From assembly GCA_031276365.1 (NCBI GenBank), contig JAISNG010000077.1, positions 1 to 11,874 of the forward strand: a DNA stretch of 11,874 nucleotides. Reading direction: 5' to 3'. The notes below the pieces were generated by a model. That model saw only the letters and a list, made by a program, of their open reading frames with translations, searched no databases and was not told where the DNA came from. The stretch is from Campylobacteraceae bacterium. GTDB lineage: Bacteria > Campylobacterota > Campylobacteria > Campylobacterales > Campylobacteraceae. Positions 6,344-11,874 of this stretch are shown piece after piece; position 1 is the stretch's first letter; the number at the start of each line of letters is the position of its first letter. The position numbers and the translations under genes were made by a program.

Positions 6344-6375
6344 AATACAGCCGACAAAAATTCATCGGCTGTATT
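6344..6375. terminator. hairpin after the seven-repeat RCC1 gene
   Basis: AATACAGCCGA (6344-6354) and TCGGCTGTATT (6365-6375) form an 11-bp stem with a 10-nt loop, starting 5 nt after the RCC1 stop. It is the same hairpin as at 4616-4640, with a longer stem. The sequence past the stem on the minus strand is AT-rich but not a clean T-run. It ends the upstream RCC1 transcript and lies before the start region of the broken paralogue. Confidence 0.55.
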
Positions 6376-6380
6376 TATTT

Positions 6381-7697
6381 TTATGGAAGCGTAACTTCAA
6401 CAAAAGTATTGTGGTTTGCGGCAAAACCCAGACCAAGCTGGCCCTCTTGATTTTCTCCAACAACATAAATCGTGCCGTTAGCAGAAAGAGCCAAAGTATG
6501 CGTAGCACCCGCAGCAATAGTTGTAATGTTTTTATCGTTCAAATCGGTTACTTCGGTAAATTCGGTGCGGTTATCGTTATCTCCGAGCCCAAGCTGACCA
6601 AACATGTTGTATCCAGCAGCATAAACCGTACCGTTACCTGAAAAGGCTAAAGAGTGATAATGTCCTACAGCAATAGCGGTAATATTTTTATCGCGCAGAC
6701 TTGTTACTTCCGTAAAAACATTGCGTTCTGCATAATCGCCTAATCCAAGCTGACCTGCATCATTATATCCTGTAGCATAGACTGTACCATTAGCAGAAAG
6801 TACCAAAGTATAATCAGAACCTGCGGCGGCAGCGGTAATATTTGCACCGCGCAGACTTGTTACTTCCGTAAAAACATTGCGCTCATTATTATCGCCCAGA
6901 CCAAGTCCGCCATGTCTATTATGTCCTGTAACATAAACCTTGCCGTCATTTGAAATCACTAAAGAGTGTTGAGTGCCTGCAGCAATGGCGGTAATATTTT
7001 TATCGTTCAAATCGGTTACTTCGGTAAAAACAATACGGGTTTCATTATCGCCCAGACCGAGTTGCCCTTCAAGATTCAATCCCGCAGTATAGACCTTGGC
7101 GTTACCGAAAAGTACTAAAGAGTGCCTGTCGCCCGCGACTATATCAACAATGTTTTTACCTCTTAAATCGAGTATTTCCGTAAAAGCATTGCGTTTTGCA
7201 TAATCGCCTAACCCAAGCTGACCGCAATCGTTAAACCCTGCGGTGTAAACCTTACTCTCATTTGAAATAGCAAAAGAAGAGTATAAACTTGCGACGATGG
7301 CAGCAATGTTTTTATCCCTCAAATACGATACTTCCTCAAAGGAAATGCGTCCTATATTATCGCCCATACCAAGTGCGCTGTATCTATTATACCCTGCAGC
7401 ATAAACCTTGCCTTCATTTGAAAGTATTAAAGAGTAATAACCGCCTCCGGCAAGTTTATGTTCAATTGTACCACTCTCCGAATAATTGCCTTCATTTTCA
7501 CAATCTTCATGACAGCAGTCGCATCCGCAGCCAACAAACACAACAGAGAAAAAAACAGCAACACATAAAGTTGCTGCTTTCCTTGCTTGATTAAACGGCA
7601 TTTTTGCCGAAATTTTTTGAAATAAAACTGAAGTATCTGATTTCATCATAAATATCCGTTTTACTAAAGCATTTGAAACTATTGAGAATAACGACAT
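6381..7697 (-). CDS. RCC1-repeat lipoprotein, seven repeats
   Basis: A 438-residue protein. Residues about 78-438 hold seven RCC1 repeats of some 52 residues with strongly conserved cores (DGKVY-AGYN, GQLGLGDN, FTEVTDLNDKNITAIAAG). That is the number needed for a closed 7-bladed propeller. The N-terminus has a 38-residue extension, hydrophobic 41-54 and lipobox FVGC with Cys 57. Cys 59, 61, 62 and 66 form a tight cluster that could bind a metal or form disulfides. ATG 7697 has AAAGGA 7 nt upstream. Met 33 would give a shorter classical lipoprotein signal. Predicted location is the periplasmic or surface side of a membrane. Bacterial RCC1 proteins are mostly uncharacterised, so a function in binding a partner protein is inference. 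It is first in the cluster of three related genes. Confidence 0.88.
   Translation of the reverse strand: MSLFSIVSNALVKRIFMMKSDTSVLFQKISAKMPFNQARKAATLCVAVFFSVVFVGCGCDCCHEDCENEGNYSESGTIEHKLAGGGYYSLILSNEGKVYAAGYNRYSALGMGDNIGRISFEEVSYLRDKNIAAIVASLYSSFAISNESKVYTAGFNDCGQLGLGDYAKRNAFTEILDLRGKNIVDIVAGDRHSLVLFGNAKVYTAGLNLEGQLGLGDNETRIVFTEVTDLNDKNITAIAAGTQHSLVISNDGKVYVTGHNRHGGLGLGDNNERNVFTEVTSLRGANITAAAAGSDYTLVLSANGTVYATGYNDAGQLGLGDYAERNVFTEVTSLRDKNITAIAVGHYHSLAFSGNGTVYAAGYNMFGQLGLGDNDNRTEFTEVTDLNDKNITTIAAGATHTLALSANGTIYVVGENQEGQLGLGFAANHNTFVEVTLP
6692..6881. repeat. 34-bp exact direct repeats inside the seven-repeat RCC1 gene
   Basis: The same 34 bases, beginning CGCGCAGACTTG, occur at 6692-6725 and 6848-6881. 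The spacing is 156 bp, exactly one 52-residue repeat. Recombination or slippage between them would remove or add one whole propeller blade in frame. Other repeats in the gene are similar but more diverged. Confidence 0.85.
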
Positions 7698-7799
7698 TTT
7701 ACAATCCTTTATTATGATATATGTATAAAATATTTTAACATTTTAATATTATTTTAAGATAATGATTAAACTTTAATCCCAAAATAAAAAGTTAGAAAA
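7620..7799. repeat. duplicated 5' cassette, copy 2
   Basis: The partner of 6128-6307. It contains the start of the seven-repeat RCC1 gene, its ribosome-binding site and about 100 bp of upstream DNA with runs such as TTAAAATATTTTATACATATATCATAAT on the minus strand in which one or more promoters could lie. I cannot fix a single -35/-10 pair. The rest of 7800-7856 shows nothing recognisable. Confidence 0.8.
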
Positions 7800-7856
7800 T
7801 CTGTCATAATTTTAAGCGTGTCGGATAAAAAAGTGGAATTTTTGGTCTTTGCATGT

Positions 7857-7882
7857 AAAAAAGCAGCTTCAAATACAAGCTG
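7857..7882 (-). terminator. intrinsic terminator of the L,D-transpeptidase gene
   Basis: On the minus strand CAGCTT (7882-7877) and AAGCTG (7869-7864) form a 6-bp stem with a 7-nt loop, followed after one C by six T (7862-7857). It lies 19 nt beyond the stop codon of the L,D-transpeptidase gene and separates it from the RCC1 cluster transcribed in the same direction. Confidence 0.65.
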
Positions 7883-7901
7883 TTATTACTATTTTCGGAT
7901 T

Positions 7902-8639
7902 TTATTCAAACAAATATACACCGTTTTTATTTATTTTAAATTTTAATTCAATTTTATCATTGAAAAATTTGTCGTAACCAGTTTTAAGATTTTGCCAAAA
8001 GGCGAGAAGTTTTTCATCTTCGGCATATTTTTTTGCAAATTTAGACATGTTTTCATCGCTCATTTTAAATGGAAATATATAGACGGGAATATCGCTTTGT
8101 TCGGCATTTTTAGCTAAAATCGCATAGATATAAATCTCTTTTATCTTCTCATCGCTCATGGGCAGGCAGCCTATGGTTACAAACGAGCCGTGTATAAATA
8201 TATCACCGCCAAGATTTTTTGCTTTGCTTCTTAACTTGTCTGCGGCATTTGGATAGTTTAAACCTAAAGAGAGATAAAAATTACTGAACGGATTGAAGCG
8301 GTCTATACGATAAAACCCTTCAGGCACTTGTCTGTCGCCTTGAGCGGATTTTGGTCCTAAAACTCCCGAGCTTTGCAAAATATCATATTGCCTTAAGAGT
8401 TTATATAAACTCTCATTTTTATTTTTTGCATACAACTCAAGAATGGCTTCATCCTTATATGCAACAAAAAGTATGTTGAGTTTATCTGCGTCAATAGCGG
8501 CAGAGCGGAGGCTTTTTGAAACGGTTTCGTTTTTTTCGTTAAAAGCGGTTCTGACACGTTCATACTTTTTCTGCTCGTCCAAAAAATTCCCATGAACCAT
8601 CGCAAATCCCAATAAAAATATCATAAAAAATTTTCTCAT
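7902..8639 (-). CDS. YafK-like L,D-transpeptidase family protein
   Basis: A 245-residue protein with an N-terminal signal peptide (1-17, cleavage after VHG likely). A helical region (20-90) precedes the catalytic YkuD-type domain (about 93-215). GDRQVPEGFYRI (101-112) and the catalytic motif HGSFVTIGC with His 150, Gly 151, Gly 157 and Cys 158 followed by LPM are the family hallmarks. The Asn/Pro-rich FNPFSNFYLSLGLNYPN segment is typical of the YafK branch. Such enzymes use an active-site Cys on the tetrapeptide stems of peptidoglycan, either cross-linking or attaching and trimming them, in the periplasm. In Campylobacterota related L,D-carboxypeptidases influence cell shape, so trimming rather than cross-linking is an alternative. 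The gene is monocistronic, with its own terminator, and divergent from comM. Confidence 0.88.
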   Translation of the reverse strand: MRKFFMIFLLGFAMVHGNFLDEQKKYERVRTAFNEKNETVSKSLRSAAIDADKLNILFVAYKDEAILELYAKNKNESLYKLLRQYDILQSSGVLGPKSAQGDRQVPEGFYRIDRFNPFSNFYLSLGLNYPNAADKLRSKAKNLGGDIFIHGSFVTIGCLPMSDEKIKEIYIYAILAKNAEQSDIPVYIFPFKMSDENMSKFAKKYAEDEKLLAFWQNLKTGYDKFFNDKIELKFKINKNGVYLFE

Positions 8640-8725
8640 AAGGTTTATTTTACACGGAAATAAATAATTTTGCGGTTAATTCCTAATGTGCAAAAAAACT
8701 ATTATAACTTTTCAGTCAAAACAGA

Positions 8726-8731
8726 TATAAT
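8726..8731 (+). promoter_or_regulatory. -10 box upstream of the YifB/ComM gene
   Basis: A perfect TATAAT lies 34 nt before ATG 8765. No good -35 stands 16-18 nt upstream (TTATAA at 8702-8707 is 18 nt away and poor). This fits the weak -35 conservation known for Campylobacterota promoters. Confidence 0.45.
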
Positions 8732-8764
8732 TTAATTTTGCAAATATTATAAAAAGGTAAAATT

Positions 8765-10282
8765 ATGAAGAGGCTTCTTTGCGCGACTTTAGATGCAAAC
8801 ACAGCTCACAGCGTGGAGGTAGAATCAACGTTTGTGCGCGCTTTACCATCATTTTCCATCGTAGGGCTTGCGCAGCAATCCATACAGGAGTCGCGTGATA
8901 GAATAAAAGCAGCTCTTGGAAGCGTGAATTTTAATTTTCCTTCGCAAAAAATCACTATCAATCTTTCGCCCTCAGACCTTCCGAAGTCGGGAAGTCATTT
9001 TGATTTGGGAGTAGCGCTTTTGATTGCGCTTCAAAAATCAAACGTCCATTTTGAGGATTTTTACTGTTTCGGAGAGCTTGGACTTGGCGGCAGCGTCAAA
9101 AGCACTGTGTCCATTTTTCCAATCATACTCTCTCTTGCAAGCAGGTTTGAAAACTTGAGAGTCGTTGTGCCGCGTGAGAGTCTTGAAATTATGGCGTCTA
9201 TCCCGAATATCAAGGCTTATGGCGTGGAAAGTCTTGAAGAGGCGATAGAGTTTTTTACAAACGTTGAATGTAGAGATGAAAAAGAGGCAAAAACTTCGCA
9301 CGAACTTTTTCAAAACAGCATGCAAATCGCCGGTAAGACTTATATTTTAAATGACAATTTTATGCTTGATTTTGCCGATATAAAGGGGCAGGTACATGCA
9401 AAAGAGGCAATGATGATAGCCTCTGCCGGTATGCATAACGTGCTTTTGGAAGGAAGTCCAGGATGCGGCAAAAGTATGAGTATTAAAAGACTTTTATATA
9501 TTATGCCGCCGCTTGAGGTAAGCGAGATTTTGCAAAATGCGGCTAACAACTCTTTGGGCGGCGAAAATACGGCATTTAGCAAATTGCGTCCATTTCGCGC
9601 TCCGCACCACACCTCATCGCGTCCGTCGATTTTTGGAGGCGGAAGCAGTTTTGGAGCAAAAATCGGCGAAGTGGCGCTGGCACATAACGGAATTTTGTTT
9701 TTTGACGAATTTCCGCACTTTTCCAAAGATGTGCTTGAGAGTTTGAGAGAGCCTCTTGAAGATGGGCGCGTTTTGATTTCACGCGTAAATTCAAAAGTTT
9801 GCTACGATACGAAATTTATCTTTGCCGCCGCGCAAAATCCATGCCCATGCGGTAATCTTTTCAGTAATGTAAAGCCATGCAAATGTTCCGATACGGATAT
9901 TTTGCGCTACAAAGCCAGAATTTCTGCTCCGTTGCTTGACAGGATAGATATCTATGTACAGATGGATGAGAGCGGCATTGACGATGCGTCTGATATGACT
10001 TCAAAGCAAATGCAAGAAAAAGTTTTAAGGGCATTTTGCACACAAAAAGAGCGCGGACAAAACGAACTGAACGGTAAAATGGACGACGGCGCAATAGAAC
10101 GATTTTGTGTCATGAACGATGAAGCGGATGGTATTTTGAAAAGTGCTGCCGCGCGTTTTGGCTTGTCGCACAGAGGCATCGGCAAGTTAAAAAGAGTCGC
10201 GCGCACAATAGCTGATTTGGACGGCGCGGAAACGATAGGCAAAACTCACATGTTAAAATCGCTCAGCTTCAGGCACAGATGA
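8765..10282 (+). CDS. comM: YifB/ComM-family Mg-chelatase-like AAA+ ATPase
   Basis: A 505-residue protein, full length for the family. The N-terminal ChlI-like domain has VGLAQQSIQESRDRIKAAL (33-51) and the INLSPSDLPKSGSHFDL region. The AAA+ core follows: Walker A GSPGCGKS (230-237), FRAPHHTSS (277-285), Walker B ILFFDEF (310-316), PCPCG and PCKC cysteines (359-374), and the LLDRIDI arginine region (391-397). The C-terminal helical domain ends near 505. ComM is a hexameric helicase that promotes branch migration when transformed single-stranded DNA is integrated in natural transformation. The assignment is by family, and competence in this organism is not shown. ATG 8765 has AAGG 7 nt upstream. 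There is no neighbouring competence gene. It is flanked by a divergent L,D-transpeptidase gene and decayed TPR sequence. Confidence 0.95.
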   Translation: MKRLLCATLDANTAHSVEVESTFVRALPSFSIVGLAQQSIQESRDRIKAALGSVNFNFPSQKITINLSPSDLPKSGSHFDLGVALLIALQKSNVHFEDFYCFGELGLGGSVKSTVSIFPIILSLASRFENLRVVVPRESLEIMASIPNIKAYGVESLEEAIEFFTNVECRDEKEAKTSHELFQNSMQIAGKTYILNDNFMLDFADIKGQVHAKEAMMIASAGMHNVLLEGSPGCGKSMSIKRLLYIMPPLEVSEILQNAANNSLGGENTAFSKLRPFRAPHHTSSRPSIFGGGSSFGAKIGEVALAHNGILFFDEFPHFSKDVLESLREPLEDGRVLISRVNSKVCYDTKFIFAAAQNPCPCGNLFSNVKPCKCSDTDILRYKARISAPLLDRIDIYVQMDESGIDDASDMTSKQMQEKVLRAFCTQKERGQNELNGKMDDGAIERFCVMNDEADGILKSAAARFGLSHRGIGKLKRVARTIADLDGAETIGKTHMLKSLSFRHR

Positions 10283-10453
10283 AAACATGAATTGATGAGA
10301 AAAGAGCGTATATAAGAGTGCTTTAGGAAAAAATTGCGGAGGTGATAGCTTTTTGTATGATGGGCTGTTTTTGTTGTTGTTTGGTGATTATAGATTGGCA
10401 CAACGATTAAATTAGAGAAGTGTCATAAAAACATTTTTGATTGGCGTAATTAA
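10283..10453. other. intergenic region after comM, no gene seen
   Basis: This stretch of about 170 bp has no convincing reading frame or ribosome-binding site and no clear GC-rich hairpin after the comM stop. It may be the eroded beginning of the TPR gene. Scattered stops occur in all three forward frames. Confidence 0.4.
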
Positions 10454-11114
10454 GGCGGCAGGAAAAGATTTGATTGTTCTTTGTATGACAGCGAGCGGGT
10501 TTTTGCTTTTGGGGTGGACAAAACAGTAGAGGCTTGCAAGCGCGGTGCAGTAACATATGAACAAAGCAATCGCAAACTATATAGAGATAAAAATAAATCC
10601 AAATTATGTCAAAGATTACTATAATCTGGGCGATAAAAGAGTACTCGCAAACAATAAAATCAACCAGTACTCCGCGCCCGCTTACATCAACCGCGCTTTT
10701 ACATATGATGTGTTGGGAGAAAAACTCAAGGCTACTGCAGACTACATGCAAGCGATTGAGATGGTTTCCGACTACCAGTACGTTTACAATCATTGCGGAC
10801 GTGCTTACGCGAATTTGGAAGCAATTGCTGATTTTACAGAAGCGATAAAATTATACTCAAATTACATAGACGCTTACAGCAGGCACGGCACAGCTTACAG
10901 TAAGTTAGGCGATTATAAAAACGCGGCAAAAGATGCACAAAAGGTATGCGAACTTGGAGATTGTAAATTATTAGAATTTTTGTCGCAAAACGAGCGCTTA
11001 AACGGAAATTTTATGAAAACTAATATAGTAAATCAAACTGAAGCTAATCGTGCTGAAGAAGTAGTTATATATAGCTTTGGATGCATCTTTGTAGAAAAGA
11101 ATTTTAAAAAGTGA
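10454..11114 (+). pseudogene. decayed TPR-repeat protein
   Basis: From ATG 10557 a 185-codon frame carries tetratricopeptide repeats: NKAIANYIEIKINPNYVKDY, then APAYINRAFTYDVLGEKLKA, then YVYNHCGRAYANLEAIADFT, then IDAYSRHGTAYSKLGDYKNA. It ends in the segment KVCELGDCKLLEFL, typical of the last helix of this TPR family. Several units are damaged. LGDKRVLANNKINQYSAP has lost part of a helix, and ANLEAIADF lacks the usual GDYK turn. The stop at 11112 comes after a shifted, TPR-free tail. Upstream, another frame (open from 10454 after TAA 10451) reads VEACKRGAVTY, which looks like the first helix of the preceding repeat, so the gene probably began further left. TPR proteins mediate protein contacts; no partner is suggested here. 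A remaining product could be made, but ATG 10557 has no Shine-Dalgarno. Confidence 0.65.
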
Positions 11115-11290
11115 TTACGAATTTCACAAAAGCAATTGCTATCAATCTGGAATATGCAATAGCTTATAACAATTGCGCTCACGTTTATCACATTTGGGTG
11201 ATTTGAAAATGCGGCACCCATGCGGTGCGTGTACTTGGCGATTGCAGCAACTTGCAATATTTAAAAGAAAACAGGCTGTTAAACCTACAA
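11112..11290 (+). pseudogene. second TPR fragment with C-terminal signature
   Basis: Starting near 11112 the frame reads VITNFTKAIAINLEYAIAYN and then NCAHVYHIW before a TGA near 11205. A different frame further on gives LGDCSNLQYLKENRLLN. These match the body helix and the final LGDC...L...L segment seen at the end of the preceding TPR gene, so this is a second diverged copy or a duplicated end. It has no start codon of its own. It stops being recognisable near 11285, where the opposite-strand Sel1 remnant begins. Confidence 0.6.
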
Positions 11291-11500
11291 ATTTCAGTTT
11301 TGATTTCTCGCCGTAATGTTTCATTCCCGCCATAACAGTGTTTTTTATATAATTATGCCTTTTTGGAATGACTTGACCGCCTGCATATAACTCTGCCAAA
11401 TTTAAAAAAAGCTTTAATATTTCCATTTTTACAACCATTTTTATACTCTTCAAAACTTTTGTCTGCCGTCAAAACCGCCAATATCAACGCTATTTTTCAT
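11290..11500 (-). pseudogene. decayed Sel1-repeat secreted protein
   Basis: On the minus strand ATG 11500 directly follows the TAG of the Sel1 gene upstream. One base too many in the A-run after the ATG (AAAAA) puts the start out of frame with IALILAVLTADKSFEEYKNG, which looks like a signal peptide and the start of a mature protein. CKNGNIKA follows, then a second shift at a T7 run (11412-11418), after which FLNLAELYAGGQV resumes the Sel1 pattern. The right end fades near 11300 at the junction with TPR sequence. Sel1 proteins of this type in Helicobacter (Hcp) are secreted and disulfide-rich. The exact end is a guess. Confidence 0.6.
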
Positions 11501-11874
11501 CTAATATCCGAGAAGTTTTCTTGTTTCGCAACTCGCCCCGCCGTTGGTTTTACCGCTTATTCTAATCATATAATTATAATACTCATAATCGCTGCAACCG
11601 TAGTAGTATCCATTATCGCACGCTTTCTTAAAATAATCCAACATCTTGCAAATATCAAGCGCTACGCCCTCTTTTTCTCCATATAAAATGCCAAGCCAAT
11701 AACAAGCTTCGCCGTTTTTGAGCGCGCATGCTTTTGTATAAGATTTTGCCGCTTTGGAGTAACTTTTATTGCCGTAGTGTAAAACGCCCAATTCTTTACA
11801 AGCCTCGGCGTCTTCTTCTTCGCAGATTTTTTCGTAAAATTTAATAGCTTTAGGAGTATCAACCCTCACGCCAT
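11501..11874 (-). CDS. Sel1-repeat (Hcp-like) protein, 5' end outside the window
   Basis: At least 124 codons are open from the window edge to TAG 11501. A GTG at 11869 is an in-frame codon within a repeat, not a likely start, because the frame stays open to the edge and the sequence there is mid-repeat. Three repeats of about 36 residues are visible. Each has a Cys pair separated by seven residues (C-EEEDAEA-C, C-ALKNGEA-C, C-DNGYYYG-C), typical of Helicobacter cysteine-rich proteins, where each pair forms a disulfide linking two helices. This implies an oxidising compartment, periplasm or outside the cell. Role unknown; related proteins interact with peptidoglycan fragments or host factors. 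The gene is followed immediately by a decayed Sel1 copy, so a tandem array probably extends to the right of the window. Confidence 0.82.
   Translation of the reverse strand, partial: GVRVDTPKAIKFYEKICEEEDAEACKELGVLHYGNKSYSKAAKSYTKACALKNGEACYWLGILYGEKEGVALDICKMLDYFKKACDNGYYYGCSDYEYYNYMIRISGKTNGGASCETRKLLGY

Noticed and set aside
6692..6881. Regular repeats in the RCC1 genes as a CRISPR array or minisatellite
   Set aside because: The spacing (about 156 bp) equals one 52-residue protein repeat and the frame is open throughout, so they are coding repeats.
9340..9726. Minus-strand reading frame of 128 codons inside comM
   Set aside because: It is antisense to the conserved ATPase core of comM and is a by-product of its codon pattern.
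10407..10793. Minus-strand reading frame of 128 codons
   Set aside because: It is antisense to recognisable TPR sequence and has no export signal or family pattern of its own.
11459..11686. Plus-strand reading frame of 75 codons
   Set aside because: It is antisense to the Sel1 gene, whose paired cysteines show which strand is coding.

Overview
The window looks like a chromosomal segment of a Campylobacterota (former Epsilonproteobacteria) member, perhaps Sulfurimonas-like. The evidence is AT-rich intergenic DNA, a Gly-Leu-Cys-Ser tRNA cluster, a Cro/CI-type regulator of a style I associate with that phylum, Cys-paired Sel1 (Hcp-like) repeat proteins, and a YifB/ComM ATPase. The placement is an inference from sequence style; no database was searched.

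Layout. 1-150: AT-rich leader with a well-formed tRNA promoter. 153-598: tRNA-Gly(GCC), tRNA-Leu(UAA), tRNA-Cys(GCA), tRNA-Ser(UGA). 606-1181: a small membrane protein with two HExxH motifs, starting 7 nt after the tRNA-Ser CCA end. 1283-2625: a broken GLUG-repeat surface lipoprotein gene with three frameshifts and two in-frame TGA codons, followed by another coding remnant to about 2920. 2879-4248 (minus): a lipoprotein and an outer-membrane beta-barrel protein in an operon, divergent from a Cro/CI-type regulator (4347-4616). Two matching 18-bp palindromes and two face-to-face promoters lie between them. 4648-7697 (minus): a tandem family of RCC1-propeller lipoproteins, made of one 7-repeat gene, one broken copy and one 6-repeat gene, with duplicated 5' and 3' flanks. 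7902-8639 (minus): a YafK-like L,D-transpeptidase. 8765-10282 (plus): YifB/ComM. 10454-11290: decayed TPR protein(s). 11290-11874 (minus): a decayed Sel1-repeat gene and the C-terminal part of an intact one running off the right edge.

How it fits together. Apart from the tRNAs, the regulator and ComM, almost every protein is predicted to be exported: lipoproteins, a beta-barrel, a periplasmic transpeptidase and Sel1 proteins. Many belong to repeat-protein families (GLUG, RCC1, TPR, Sel1), and several copies are disrupted. The picture is of an envelope or surface repertoire that grows by duplication and loses copies by decay. The most testable module is the regulator/OMP/lipoprotein switch. 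The most unusual gene set is the RCC1 lipoprotein cluster. Because several frameshifts fall close together or in homopolymers, sequencing or assembly error must be excluded before all of them are taken as biological.
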